Of a DNA stretch of 31,543 bases, positions 1-8,782 are shown piece after piece. Source of the stretch: CAYXXZ01 sp964469165 (lineage in GTDB: Bacteria > Pseudomonadota > Gammaproteobacteria > Pseudomonadales > Porticoccaceae). The stretch covers positions 1-31,543 of the forward strand of contig CAYXXZ010000029.1 in assembly GCA_964469165.1 (NCBI GenBank), read 5' to 3'. The first letter of the stretch is position 1. Each line of letters starts with the position of its first letter. Made by a program: the position numbers and the translations under genes. The notes beneath the pieces were generated by a model. That model saw nothing but the letters and a program-made list of their open reading frames with translations. It made no database searches and was not told the DNA's origin.

Positions 1-278
1 ACCCAGGTGGTGGCCACGGCGCGCACTTCGGCAAGGCGGGCCAGTTCATCCTGCGCCAGCTCGTCCAGGTAAGGCAACAACTGACCCGGTGAGGCCGCAA
101 TGAGAATGAGCCCCTTGGTCGCCGCGCGCCCCTTGATGGCAAGCACCCTGTCCACCGCCTCGTGATTGCCGGGATCACAGCCGAGCCCCCACACGGCCTC
201 TGTGGGATAGGCGACCACTTCGCCGCAACGCAACAAGGCGGCGGCAATGCGGATTCGCGGGTTGCGCTCCCAATTCAC
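1..278 (-). CDS. tsaC: TsaC/YrdC threonylcarbamoyl-AMP synthase, N-terminal part, cut by window edge
   Basis: The minus strand reads as the first 92 codons of a TsaC/Sua5/YrdC protein. This family makes threonylcarbamoyl-AMP from threonine, bicarbonate and ATP, for the t6A37 modification of ANN-decoding tRNAs in the cytoplasm. Visible motifs are VVAYPTEAVWGLGCDP near residue 20 and the lysine-containing IKGRAATKGLILIAAS near residue 50, both typical of the TsaC nucleotide/threonine site. The chosen start is a GTG at 276-278 with an AAGGA ribosome-binding site about 9 bases upstream; no ATG fits the conserved N-terminus. The C-terminal half lies beyond base 1. It follows dprA on the same strand, a common gammaproteobacterial arrangement, but here a gap of about 300 bases lies between them. 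The family call is firm; the start codon is slightly less so. Confidence 0.9.
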   Translation of the reverse strand, partial: MNWERNPRIRIAAALLRCGEVVAYPTEAVWGLGCDPGNHEAVDRVLAIKGRAATKGLILIAASPGQLLPYLDELAQDELARLAEVRAVATTW

Positions 279-587
279 GAGTTGAAATCCTTGCGCGGAC
301 GGCGTTGGCAGTGGCGCGGAAGCCTACTCCATACACTGGCTTAGGGCAATCCAGGCAAGTGCTGCTCTGAGTTTCACGTTTCAAGTTGCACGTTTCACGC
401 AGGTGCCGGTGGTGATGGCAGCACATTGACCACGCACCGCGTGACAGCCCAACGCGGACCATGAAACTGAGTCGAACAATGCCAATTGCGAGATCGTGAA
501 CAGATTCTCAGCCCAATCAGCGATATCCTCTTTCTGAATTGACTGGGCGGCTGTAGCGCGGAACGCTCGAGGTGAGTGTGCGCCAAC
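279..587. other. Intergenic stretch of about 310 bases between dprA and tsaC
   Basis: No ORF here resembles a protein family on either strand. The only structure I can see is the four-unit heptamer array at 371-398 and the tsaC ribosome-binding site at the left end. Some relatives carry a small gene between dprA and tsaC; none is recognisable here. Confidence 0.6.
371..398. repeat. Four tandem degenerate 7-base repeats (GTTTCAC family)
   Basis: Four units in exact register: GTTTCAC, GTTTCAA, GTTGCAC, GTTTCAC. The flanks (CTGA before, GC after) match the array at 24385-24412, so the two look like copies of one element. It lies upstream of tsaC and downstream of dprA and is not part of a coding frame. 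Function unknown. Confidence 0.8.
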
Positions 588-1679
588 TCAGGGGACTCGC
601 TGATACCAGCCCGCTCTCTTTTCTATCAGGCCATCCAGCTCCAGTGCGCTCAAGACTGCGGTAAGCTCGCCGGGCGCCAGCGCTGCGCGCTCCGCCAGGG
701 TGTCGAAATCGACGGGATCGAACCCCATGGCATCGAGCAGTTTTTGTTTCGGTGGAGTCACGGGCTGAACATTCGATGAGCGCTCCGGAGCGCACTCCTG
801 TGCCTTGAAGGCGAGCATGCCGCCCAGTTGCGCGACGATGTCGTCCACGGTTTCGGTGAGCACCGCGCCTTCGCGGATCAGCCGGTGACAGCCGCGCGAC
901 AGGGGGCTGTGGATGGAGCCCGGCACCGCGAATACCTCGCGTCCCTGCTCCATGGCCAGACGCGCGGTGATCAGCGAGCCGCTTTTCAACGCGGCCTCGA
1001 CCACCAATACTCCCGCGGAGAGTCCGCTGATGATACGGTTGCGGCGTGGAAAATGACCGCGCAGCGGCCGTGCCCCCGGCGCCTGCTCACTCACCACGAC
1101 ACCGCCATCGGCGATGATTTGGCGGTAGAGTGCCTCGTGCTGGCGCGGGTACACCACGTCCACTCCCGCCCCGACCACGGCAATCGTCAATCCTGTTTTC
1201 AAAGCGCCGCGATGGGCTGCGGCATCGATGCCGAGCGCCAGCCCGCTGGTTATCGCAAAGCCCGCCGCTGCCAGCACGGTGGAAAAATCCTCGGCCAGTC
1301 GCATGCCCGCCGCACTGGCATTGCGGCTGCCGACCACGGCAAGCTGCGGCAGCGCCAGGGCGGTGAGGTTGCCGCGTGCAAAAAGCAGCAGGGGAGGCTG
1401 ATGAATCTCCCGCAACAGGCTCGGGTAGGCCGGATCCGGCCACGCCACCAGGGCGATACCCGCATCCTGCGTGGCGCCGATGAAATCCCGCGCGCGCTCG
1501 AGCCAGGCGCCAGGATTGGCGGAAAAGGCGGCAAGAGGCTTCACCACAGCCTCGAGCGGAGCATCAAAACACGCGGAAAGCGCGGCAAAGTGCTCGGCGA
1601 GTGCAGCTTGCTGCGCGGGCGGCACCTTCAGCAGATGCAGCAGAACAACGGCTTCCAATTCCGTCACGACTTCCTCCAT
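588..1679 (-). CDS. dprA: DprA/Smf DNA-processing protein
   Basis: A 363-residue DprA. In transformable bacteria DprA binds incoming single-stranded DNA in the cytoplasm and loads RecA; it is also conserved in species not known to be competent. The Rossmann-like core runs from about residue 105 to 300, with AVVGSRNAS, the TSGLALGIDAAAHRGAL block, FPRRNRIISGLS and EAALKSGSLITARLA. A helix-hairpin-like N-terminal region and a C-terminal winged helix (about 310-360, LDAMGFDPVDFDTLAERAAL) complete the usual layout. The ATG at 1679 has no good ribosome-binding site. A GTG four codons downstream (1667) is preceded by GGAGG at 5 bases and may be the true start. It follows the LysM gene on the same strand, after a gap filled by heptamer repeats. 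Confidence 0.95.
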   Translation of the reverse strand: MEEVVTELEAVVLLHLLKVPPAQQAALAEHFAALSACFDAPLEAVVKPLAAFSANPGAWLERARDFIGATQDAGIALVAWPDPAYPSLLREIHQPPLLLFARGNLTALALPQLAVVGSRNASAAGMRLAEDFSTVLAAAGFAITSGLALGIDAAAHRGALKTGLTIAVVGAGVDVVYPRQHEALYRQIIADGGVVVSEQAPGARPLRGHFPRRNRIISGLSAGVLVVEAALKSGSLITARLAMEQGREVFAVPGSIHSPLSRGCHRLIREGAVLTETVDDIVAQLGGMLAFKAQECAPERSSNVQPVTPPKQKLLDAMGFDPVDFDTLAERAALAPGELTAVLSALELDGLIEKRAGWYQRVP

Positions 1680-1692
1680 GAAGAGAAGTTGT

Positions 1693-1795
1693 CAGTTCAC
1701 AGTTCACAGTTCACAGTTCACAGTTCACAGTTCACAGTTCACAGTATGAGCGTGGCACCCCCCTGATAACTGTCAACTGTGAACTGTAAACTGAT
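1693..1795. repeat. Heptamer array: seven CAGTTCA units, then four inverted degenerate units
   Basis: Seven perfect tandem copies of CAGTTCA (1693-1741) plus a partial copy are followed by a spacer of about 22 bases. Four units of the complementary type come next (AACTGTC, AACTGTG, AACTGTA, AACTGAT; 1768-1795). The second block can pair with the first with few mismatches, so a transcript would form a long stem-loop. It sits between the LysM stop (1806) and the dprA start (1679), with 13 bases between the array and the dprA ATG. The same CAGTTCA array recurs at 31490-31543 in the same orientation. Confidence 0.95.
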
Positions 1796-1805
1796 AACCA
1801 ACAAA

Positions 1806-2873
1806 TCAGGGCGACCGCACCTCGTCATTGACGGCGAGCGGGCGATTGGCGTTCAACACCAGGCCAAAGCTCATTTTTTCGAAGGTACGAAATACCATCA
1901 GCAGGCCGGCACGTTCCGAGGGCAGCTTGACGAACTGGCCGGTGACACGGTCGCGCACGGTTTCGCCCTGCTTGTGGATGGCCAGCAGGTCGCCGGTCCG
2001 CAGCCCCTCGCGCTCGCCGCGATTGATGGCGACCACGTTGAGCGTGCCCACCTGGCTGACGCCGCCCTCGACGTCGATGATCCTGCCGGCGAGTTGCTGC
2101 TCGGGCGGGCGCGGGAAAAAATTGGGATCGAGGCGACGCTCTTCGTGGGGTAGCAGGCGATCACCGACACGGATTTCCTGTTCGCTGCGCACTGTGAGGA
2201 ACGTCGAGACGTCTCCCTCGGTGACCTTGAGCTGGCCCGAGCCGATGTCCTGCGCCTTGATGCCCAGCACCTCCTGGGTTTCTCTGTCCACATAAGAATC
2301 GCCGCGCCGGTAGATGCCGTAGAAATTCACGTCGGGAAGCAACGGGCCGCGCACGTAGAAATCGTCGCCGCGCCCCGAAATGATGCGCCGTTCGTGGCCT
2401 GCCAGTACATAGGGCGCGGCTTCCAGTTCGCCGGGCTGGACCACGCGCGTTCTCACCAGGAAGCTGTTGACGGTGTCGAGAGGAATGGCGGGAATGGCCT
2501 CCTCATGGGAAATTTCCCGGATTTGCGGCACCAGCTTCACGGTGCGCCCGGTTGTTGGGGCGGCCACCGAGGACGCACCCGAACTGGCCGTCACACCGTC
2601 GCGCTCCAGGGTGAGGCGCGGCACGCCGTCCACATAGGTCAGCGCCACGATGTCGCCGGGGTAGATGAGGTGTGGGTTTTCGATCTGCGGATTGGCCGAC
2701 CAGATTTCCGGCCATTTCCAGGGGTCGCTGAGAAACATCGCCGAGATGCCCCACAGAGTGTCGCCTTTCTGTACCGTGTAACGTTGTGGAGCACCGTCCC
2801 GAAACACATCGTCCGCGAAGGCCGCACCGGCCCAGAGCGCGAAACCCGCCAGTGCGGCAAGTATTTTTTTCAT
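1806..2873 (-). CDS. LysM-domain exported protein
   Basis: A 355-residue protein with a clear signal peptide (MKKILAALAGFALWAGAAFA) and then a LysM domain at about residues 30-82 (YTVQKGDTLWGIS ... PWKWPEIWSANP ... LIYPGDIV). LysM binds peptidoglycan glycan chains, so the protein should act in the periplasm. The rest, about 270 residues, matches the conserved C-terminal part of the LysM proteins that sit next to dprA and def in many Proteobacteria; its exact role is not known to me. I chose the ATG at 2873 because it opens the signal peptide and has AGGAAAGG just upstream; an in-frame start 11 codons earlier would spoil the signal sequence. It is divergent from def. Confidence 0.88.
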   Translation of the reverse strand: MKKILAALAGFALWAGAAFADDVFRDGAPQRYTVQKGDTLWGISAMFLSDPWKWPEIWSANPQIENPHLIYPGDIVALTYVDGVPRLTLERDGVTASSGASSVAAPTTGRTVKLVPQIREISHEEAIPAIPLDTVNSFLVRTRVVQPGELEAAPYVLAGHERRIISGRGDDFYVRGPLLPDVNFYGIYRRGDSYVDRETQEVLGIKAQDIGSGQLKVTEGDVSTFLTVRSEQEIRVGDRLLPHEERRLDPNFFPRPPEQQLAGRIIDVEGGVSQVGTLNVVAINRGEREGLRTGDLLAIHKQGETVRDRVTGQFVKLPSERAGLLMVFRTFEKMSFGLVLNANRPLAVNDEVRSP

Positions 2874-3041
2874 GATGACCTTTCCTGTCCGCTGTTTCCC
2901 ATTCATGTATAATTGCCCCGGCCGAGGCTACATTGTTGTATGTGTGAGCTGGCGTGAAAACGGTCGCCGAGCAATTCTTCTTTTGGAACCCAATGCTAGC
3001 AATGGCCTGTGGCATTTTGCTAGAAATCCGTCGCAAAGACT

Positions 3042-3548
3042 ATGGCAATCCTGACAATTCTTGAATTCCCCGATCCGCGCCTGCGCACCAAGGCAAAGAA
3101 GGTTGCGCAAGTTGACGAGCGCATCCGCACCCTGATCGACGACATGTTCGAAACCATGTACGCCGCGCCGGGTATCGGCCTGGCCGCCACCCAGGTGGAC
3201 GTTCACGAGCAGGTGGTGGTGATGGACATCTCCGAGGACAAGAGCGAGCCCCTGGTGTTCATCAACCCCGAGGTGGAGGTGACCGGCGACGACATGCAGG
3301 ATTACCAGGAAGGCTGCCTCTCCGTGCCCGGTTTCTACGAGGACGTGAGTCGTCCCAGCCAGATCCGGGTACGCGCCCTGGACCGCGACGGCAACCCCTT
3401 CGAGCTGGCGCCGGAAGGCCTGCTCGCGGTGTGCATCCAACACGAGCTCGACCATCTCAATGGCAAGCTCTTCGTCGATCACATTTCGGCCCTGAAGCGC
3501 CAGCGTATCCGCACCAAGCTGGAAAAACTCCATCGCAAGCAGGCCTGA
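3042..3548 (+). CDS. def: Peptide deformylase
   Basis: A 168-residue metallo-enzyme that removes the formyl group from the N-terminal methionine of new proteins at the ribosome exit. All three family motifs are present: GIGLAATQ (about 45-52), EGCLSVP (about 88-94, with the metal-binding Cys) and QHELDHLNG (about 131-139, with two metal-binding His and the catalytic Glu). The length equals that of the E. coli enzyme. The gene is followed by fmt, the matching formyltransferase, and is divergent from the LysM gene across a 168-base gap. Confidence 0.98.
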   Translation: MAILTILEFPDPRLRTKAKKVAQVDERIRTLIDDMFETMYAAPGIGLAATQVDVHEQVVVMDISEDKSEPLVFINPEVEVTGDDMQDYQEGCLSVPGFYEDVSRPSQIRVRALDRDGNPFELAPEGLLAVCIQHELDHLNGKLFVDHISALKRQRIRTKLEKLHRKQA

Positions 3549-3635
3549 CGCCATGACAGCCATGGCCCACCAAACTCCTTCCTCGCGCCTTGCCTGGCCG
3601 CAAAGCCGGCGGCAACGCGACGCACGGGGGAGTCG

Positions 3636-4613
3636 ATGACAGGCCCTGACCCCGACGCACGGGAACTGCGCATCGCCTTTGCCGGCACGCCGGATTTTGC
3701 CGCCGTCCACCTGCGCGCGCTGCTCGACGCGGGCTGCAACGTCATCGCAGTCTACACCCAGCCCGACCGGCCCGCCGGGCGCGGCAAGAAGCTGACGCCC
3801 AGCCCCGTCAAGCAGATCGCCCTTGATCACGGCCTCGCCATTCATCAGCCTGAGACTCTTCGAGACAGCGCAGCGCAGGCGACGTTCGCCGCGCTGCGGC
3901 CCGACATCATGATCGTGGTGGCGTATGGCCTGATCATTCCCCAGGCAGTGCTCGACACGCCAAAACACGGCTGCATAAACGTACACGCCTCGCTGCTGCC
4001 GCGCTGGCGCGGCGCCGCGCCGATCCAGCGCGCCATCGAGGCCGGCGACCGCGAGACAGGCGTCACCATCATGCAGATGGACGCCGGCCTCGACACCGGC
4101 GCCATGCTGCACAAGGTCGCCTGCGACATCACTGCGGATGACACCGGCGGCAGCCTCCACGACAAGCTGGCCGCACTCGGCCCGGCGGCGCTGCTGACTG
4201 CGCTCGCCGACATCGCAGCGGAACGCGCTCACGGGCAACCCCAGGACGACGCCCTCAGCACCTATGCGCACAAGATCAGCAAGGAAGAGGCTGCCGTCGA
4301 CTGGACCCAGGACGCCGCCGCCATCGCGCGCAAGGTGCGCGCCTTCAACCCCTTTCCGGTTGCCTTTACCCGGCACGGCGCCACCACCCTGCGCCTGTGG
4401 CGCGCCCATGCGCTGAGCACGACGGCGCGCGCAGCAGCCGGAGAGATCCTCGCGGTCGACGGCGACGGCATGACCGTTGCCTGCGGCGAAGACGCGCTGC
4501 TGGTGAGCGAAGCGCAGCTGCCCGGCAAGAGAGCCATGGCGATCGCGGACATGGTGCGCGGCAACCCCGACCTTTTCACGCCCGGACAGCGTCTCGGCAA
4601 GGACCCCGCATGA
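3636..4613 (+). CDS. fmt: Methionyl-tRNA formyltransferase
   Basis: A 325-residue enzyme that formylates initiator Met-tRNA using 10-formyl-THF. The N-terminal formyltransferase domain (about 10-215) has the start RIAFAGTPDFAAVHL and the catalytic region CINVHASLLPRWRGAAPIQ (about 115-135), followed by MQMDAGLDTGAML. The C-terminal OB-like tRNA-binding domain follows (about 215-315). The start has GGGGGAG about 3 bases upstream. The ATG of rsmB overlaps the fmt stop (ATGA), so the two are translationally coupled. The def-fmt-rsmB order is the usual one. Confidence 0.98.
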   Translation: MTGPDPDARELRIAFAGTPDFAAVHLRALLDAGCNVIAVYTQPDRPAGRGKKLTPSPVKQIALDHGLAIHQPETLRDSAAQATFAALRPDIMIVVAYGLIIPQAVLDTPKHGCINVHASLLPRWRGAAPIQRAIEAGDRETGVTIMQMDAGLDTGAMLHKVACDITADDTGGSLHDKLAALGPAALLTALADIAAERAHGQPQDDALSTYAHKISKEEAAVDWTQDAAAIARKVRAFNPFPVAFTRHGATTLRLWRAHALSTTARAAAGEILAVDGDGMTVACGEDALLVSEAQLPGKRAMAIADMVRGNPDLFTPGQRLGKDPA

Positions 4614-5932
4614 ACACGCGGGCGGCATGCGCCGCTGTCGTGGCTGCGGTGATGCGCGCTGAAGCTTCCCTCAACACCTTGCTGCCCAAATACGCCAGCC
4701 AGGTTGCGGTGCGCGACAGCGGACTGCTGCGCGAGCTCTGTTTCGGTACGCTGCGCCACTATCCCGCCCTGCAGGTCATTCTCGAGCAGCTGCTGGAAAA
4801 ACCCATCAAGGCCAAGGAGGCGGAAGTCAGCGCCCTGCTGATGACCGCCCTGTACCAGATCCGCGAATTGCGCACCCCTGACCACGCCGCGGTCAACGAG
4901 GCCGTCGCCGCACTCAAGGCGCTCGGCAAGCCCTGGGCCAAGGGACTGGTGAACGGCGTGCTGCGCCGCTATCTGCGCGAGCGGGAAGCCATCGATGCGC
5001 GCTGCGCCGGCGACAGCCGCTACGATCATTCGCACCCGCGCTGGCTCGAAGCGCTGCTGCGGGAAGCCTGGCCCGATGCGGCCGACGCCATCATGGCAGC
5101 CAACAACCAGCGCCCACCCCTGTGCCTGCGGGTCAACCGACTGCGCAGCTCGCGGCAAGCCTATCTGGCTCTGCTCGCCCAGCACGACATCGCCGCCACC
5201 CCCGCGGCGCTGTCCAACGACGGTATTTATCTCGCCCAGCCCCGCGATGTGAGCGAACTGCCTGGTTTCGGCGAAGGACTGGTGAGCATTCAGGATGAGG
5301 CGGCGCAACTCTGTGCCGCACTGCTCGCCTGTGCGGCAGGGCAGCGCGTGCTCGACGCCTGTTGCGCGCCGGGAGGCAAAACCTGTCATCTTCTCGAAAG
5401 TACGCCACAGATCGGTGAACTGCTCGCCCTCGATGTCGATGCCGGGCGCCTGGCGCGGGTCGAGGACAACCTGACGCGGCTCGGCCTGCGCGCACGGACG
5501 CTGGCCGCGGACGCCGCCGACCCCGCAACCTGGTGGGATGGCACATTCTTCGATCGCATTCTCCTCGACGCGCCCTGTTCCGCCAGTGGCGTGATCCGCC
5601 GCCATCCGGACATCAAGCTGCTGCGTCAGGCCGGCGACATCGCCAGGCTGGCCGCGACCCAGTTCGACTTGTTGAGCGCGCTATGGCGAACGCTGAAGCC
5701 CGGTGGCAGACTGCTCTACGCAACCTGCTCCGTGCTGCCCCAGGAAAATGATCAGGTCATCGCGCGCTTCGCCGCGGCCACTGGCGACTGCGCAATACTT
5801 GCGATTCCGGAATCCTGGGGCGTCGCCACCGCGCACGGCAGGCAACTGCTGCCGACACCCGGCGGCAGCGATGGTTTCTACTACGCATTGCTCTCCAAGA
5901 CCCCGCAACCGGGAAGCGAGCCCTCAGCATGA
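4610..5932 (+). CDS. rsmB: 16S rRNA m5C967 methyltransferase RsmB
   Basis: A 440-residue S-adenosylmethionine-dependent RNA methyltransferase that modifies C967 of 16S rRNA. The N-terminal NusB-like RNA-binding region (about 1-140) is followed by the methyltransferase core. The core shows the SAM site CCAPGGKTCHLLE, the motif LLDAPCSASGVIRRHPD with one conserved Cys, and ATCSVLPQEN with the catalytic Cys. The start ATG overlaps the fmt stop by 4 bases and lies far inside a longer open frame; the N-terminus NTRAACAAVVAAVM fits the NusB-like fold. Its stop overlaps the trkA start in the same ATGA fashion. Confidence 0.97.
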   Translation: MNTRAACAAVVAAVMRAEASLNTLLPKYASQVAVRDSGLLRELCFGTLRHYPALQVILEQLLEKPIKAKEAEVSALLMTALYQIRELRTPDHAAVNEAVAALKALGKPWAKGLVNGVLRRYLREREAIDARCAGDSRYDHSHPRWLEALLREAWPDAADAIMAANNQRPPLCLRVNRLRSSRQAYLALLAQHDIAATPAALSNDGIYLAQPRDVSELPGFGEGLVSIQDEAAQLCAALLACAAGQRVLDACCAPGGKTCHLLESTPQIGELLALDVDAGRLARVEDNLTRLGLRARTLAADAADPATWWDGTFFDRILLDAPCSASGVIRRHPDIKLLRQAGDIARLAATQFDLLSALWRTLKPGGRLLYATCSVLPQENDQVIARFAAATGDCAILAIPESWGVATAHGRQLLPTPGGSDGFYYALLSKTPQPGSEPSA

Positions 5933-7311
5933 AGATCGTCATCGTCGGCGCCGGGCAGGTCGGCGGAACATTGGCGGAACACCTGGCCAGCGAGGCCAAC
6001 GACATTACCGTGGTGGACATCGACGAAGAACGGCTCCACAACCTTCAGGACCGGCTCGACATTCGCACCGTGCACGGCATGGGCTGCCACCCGGACGTGC
6101 TGCTGCGCGCCGGCACCGAGGATGCCGACATGCTGGTCGCGGTCACCAGCAGCGACGAGATCAACATGCTCACCTGCCAGGTCGCCTACTCCCTGTTCCG
6201 GACCCCCACCAAGATCGCCCGCATCCGCGCCGCCGGCTACGCCAATGCGCGCTGGCGCGACAAACTGTTTGCGCCGGAAGACATTCCCGTGGACGTGGTG
6301 ATCACACCGGAGAGCGTGGTCACCGAATATATCCGCCGCCTGGTGGAGCAGCCCGGCTCGCTGCAGGTGCTCGATTTCGCCAACGGCAAGATGCAACTGG
6401 TTGCGGTGCGCGCCATCGAGGGCAGCCCCCTGGTCAACCATGAGCTGCGCTCGCTGAAGGAGCACATCCCCAACGTGGACTGCCGGGTCGCGGCAATCTT
6501 TCGCAAGGACAAATCCATTTTCCCGGTGGGCGATACCGTCATCGAGCCCGGTGACGAGGTTTTCTTCATCGCCGCGAAAAAGAATATCCGCCAGGTCATG
6601 GGCGAGCTGCGCCACCTGGAGGCTCCCTACCAGCGCCTGGTGATCGCCGGCGGTGGCAACATCGGCTACCGCCTGGCGGCGGCCATGGAGAAGGATTACA
6701 ACATCAAGGTCATCGAGGCATCCAGGGCGCGCTGCGAGTTTCTCGCCGAGAATCTCTCGCGAACCGTGGTGCTCAACGGCCTGGCGACGGACCAGGAACT
6801 GCTGCTCGAAGAAAGCATCGACCGCACCGATCTGTTCCTTGCGGTCACCAACGACGATGAAGTCAACATCATGGCCTCGTTGCTCGCCAAGCGCCTGGGC
6901 TGTCGCCGCGTGATGACCCTGATCCAGAACCCCGTGTACGCCAATCTGATGCAGGGCGGGCAGATCGACATCGCCATCTCCCCCCAGCAGGCCACCACCA
7001 GCCTGTTGCTCACCCACGTGCGCAAGAGCGGTGCCATCAGCGTCCACTCGCTGCGCCGCGGCGCCGCCGAGGCCCTCGAAATCATCGTCCACGGCGACGA
7101 AAAAAGCTCCAAGGTGGTGGGGCGCGCCATTCGCGACATCAAATCACCACCGGGGGCGACGCTCGCCGCGCTGGAGCGCGACGGCGAGGTCATCGTCGCC
7201 CACGGCGACACCGTGATTCGCAGTGGCGACCATGTGATTGTGTTCGTGGTCGACAAGCGCCGCATCAAGGACATCGAGCGGCTTTTTCAGGTCGGTTTCA
7301 CCTTCTTCTGA
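5929..7311 (+). CDS. trkA: Trk potassium uptake system NAD-binding subunit TrkA
   Basis: A 460-residue cytoplasmic gating subunit of the Trk K+ transporter. It has two tandem RCK units. The first starts MKIVIVGAGQVGGTLAEHL with the acidic VVDID end of the second strand. The second begins near residue 235 (LVIAGGGNIGYRLAAAM). Each is followed by an RCK-C domain. The ATG overlaps the rsmB stop, and trkH follows 15 bases downstream, so the two subunits of the transporter are co-transcribed. Confidence 0.97.
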   Translation: MKIVIVGAGQVGGTLAEHLASEANDITVVDIDEERLHNLQDRLDIRTVHGMGCHPDVLLRAGTEDADMLVAVTSSDEINMLTCQVAYSLFRTPTKIARIRAAGYANARWRDKLFAPEDIPVDVVITPESVVTEYIRRLVEQPGSLQVLDFANGKMQLVAVRAIEGSPLVNHELRSLKEHIPNVDCRVAAIFRKDKSIFPVGDTVIEPGDEVFFIAAKKNIRQVMGELRHLEAPYQRLVIAGGGNIGYRLAAAMEKDYNIKVIEASRARCEFLAENLSRTVVLNGLATDQELLLEESIDRTDLFLAVTNDDEVNIMASLLAKRLGCRRVMTLIQNPVYANLMQGGQIDIAISPQQATTSLLLTHVRKSGAISVHSLRRGAAEALEIIVHGDEKSSKVVGRAIRDIKSPPGATLAALERDGEVIVAHGDTVIRSGDHVIVFVVDKRRIKDIERLFQVGFTFF

Positions 7312-7326
7312 GCGCGGAGCGCGGCC

Positions 7327-8775
7327 ATGCACACATCGATGGTTTCCAAGATCCTCGGCCTGTTCCTGATGCTGTTCAGCATTTCGCTGCTGTTTCCCAT
7401 CGTGATTGCCGTTCTCTACGGGGAAGATACCATCCAGGCCTTCTTCCTCGCTTTCGCGCTGAGCTTTTCGCTGGGGATTCTGATGTGGCTGCCGTTCAGC
7501 CGGGAGCGCATGGAATTGCGGGCCAAGGACGGTTTTCTGGTCACCACCCTGTTCTGGGTGGTGCTGGGCCTGACCGGCGCGTTGCCGCTGATGCTGGTGG
7601 ACGACCTGCAACTTTCACTGGCCGATGCAGTGTTCGAATCGGTGTCGGGCATCACCACCACCGGCGCCACCGCCATCGTCGGCCTCGATACCCTGCCCAA
7701 ATCCATTCTCTATTACCGCCAGCAGCTGCATTTCTTCGGCGGTATCGGCATCGTGGTGATCGCCGTGGCCATCATGCCGATGCTCGGCATCGGCGGCATG
7801 CAGCTGTACAAGGCGGAAAACATCGGCCCTTCGAAAGAAACCAAGATAACGCCGCGCATCGCTGACACCGCCAAGGCGCTGTTCATCATCTACATCTTTC
7901 TTACCCTGATGTGCGCCTGCGCGTTCTGGTTGGCGGGCATGACGCTGTTCGACGCCATCACCCACAGCTTTTCCACCGTCGCCACCGGCGGCTTCGCCAA
8001 CTACGACGCGAGCATGGGCTATTTCAACAGCCCCACCATCATGCTGATCACCATTTTCTTCATGGTGGTATCGGCCATGAGCTTCGGGCTGCACTACTTT
8101 GCCTGGCTGAAGGGCAGCGTCTTTCACTATTGGCGCAACCCCGAAACCAAACTGTTTCTGCTGATTCTGCTCGGCGGCAGCCTTCTCGTCAGCGCGTACC
8201 TGCTGTGGATGAAGGTCTACAGCGTGGAGCAGGGCTTTCTCCACGGCAGTTTCCAGGTGGTGTCCGTGATGACCACCACCGGCTTCGTGACCTCGGATTT
8301 CAGCCGCTGGCCCACCTTTCTGCCCATGTTTCTCATGGTGATCTCGTTTTTCGGCGGCTGTGTCGGCTCCACGTCGGGCGGCATGAAGGTGGGGCGCATG
8401 CAGATCATGGCCAAGCAGGTACAGCGCGAAGTGGCGCGCCTCATTCACCCCAGCGGCGTGTTTTCGCTGCGGGTGCGCAACTGGGCCATTCCATCGCGGG
8501 TGACCGACGCGGTGTGGGCCTTTTTTGGCGTTTACCTGGCGGTGTATTACGCCATCGTTCTGCTGCTGCTGGCGGCGGGCGTCGACTTCACCACAGCCTG
8601 GTCCGCCACCGCGGCCATGATCAACAACCTGGGCCCGGGTCTCGGCGACGTGACCGCCAGCGTCAAGGATCTCAATGATTTTTCCACCTGGGTGCTGTCG
8701 GCGGCGATGATCCTGGGGCGGCTCGAAATCTTCACCGTGCTGGTGTTGTTCTCGCCGCTGTTCTGGCGCCGTTGA
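7327..8775 (+). CDS. trkH: Trk potassium uptake system membrane subunit TrkH
   Basis: A 482-residue integral membrane protein that forms the K+ pore and works with TrkA. Many hydrophobic helices are visible. The four pore-loop signatures of the SKT superfamily can be read in order: ITTTGAT (about 110), VATGGF (about 220), MTTTGF (about 317) and NNLGPGLG (about 435). The length equals that of the E. coli protein (about 483). It is directly downstream of trkA and just upstream (7 bases) of the TIGR02444 gene. Confidence 0.97.
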   Translation: MHTSMVSKILGLFLMLFSISLLFPIVIAVLYGEDTIQAFFLAFALSFSLGILMWLPFSRERMELRAKDGFLVTTLFWVVLGLTGALPLMLVDDLQLSLADAVFESVSGITTTGATAIVGLDTLPKSILYYRQQLHFFGGIGIVVIAVAIMPMLGIGGMQLYKAENIGPSKETKITPRIADTAKALFIIYIFLTLMCACAFWLAGMTLFDAITHSFSTVATGGFANYDASMGYFNSPTIMLITIFFMVVSAMSFGLHYFAWLKGSVFHYWRNPETKLFLLILLGGSLLVSAYLLWMKVYSVEQGFLHGSFQVVSVMTTTGFVTSDFSRWPTFLPMFLMVISFFGGCVGSTSGGMKVGRMQIMAKQVQREVARLIHPSGVFSLRVRNWAIPSRVTDAVWAFFGVYLAVYYAIVLLLLAAGVDFTTAWSATAAMINNLGPGLGDVTASVKDLNDFSTWVLSAAMILGRLEIFTVLVLFSPLFWRR

Positions 8776-8782
8776 AGCGGCC

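Noticed and set aside
828..1766. Long plus-strand frame opposite dprA, and similar long frames opposite the kinase, cheA and mcp genes
   Set aside because: They mirror high-GC coding strands, have no family resemblance, and end in or run through repeats; the minus-strand genes are clear.
1693..1795. CRISPR-like look of the short repeats
   Set aside because: Units are 7 bases and directly tandem, with no spacers and no cas genes.
2908..2913. TATAAT between the LysM gene and def
   Set aside because: A perfect -10 hexamer, but nothing like a -35 at 16-18 bases on the plus strand and only a weak match on the minus strand; not assigned.
2983..3000. Possible sigma-54 site upstream of def
   Set aside because: The GG and GC elements are 8 bases apart rather than 10, and def is a housekeeping gene.
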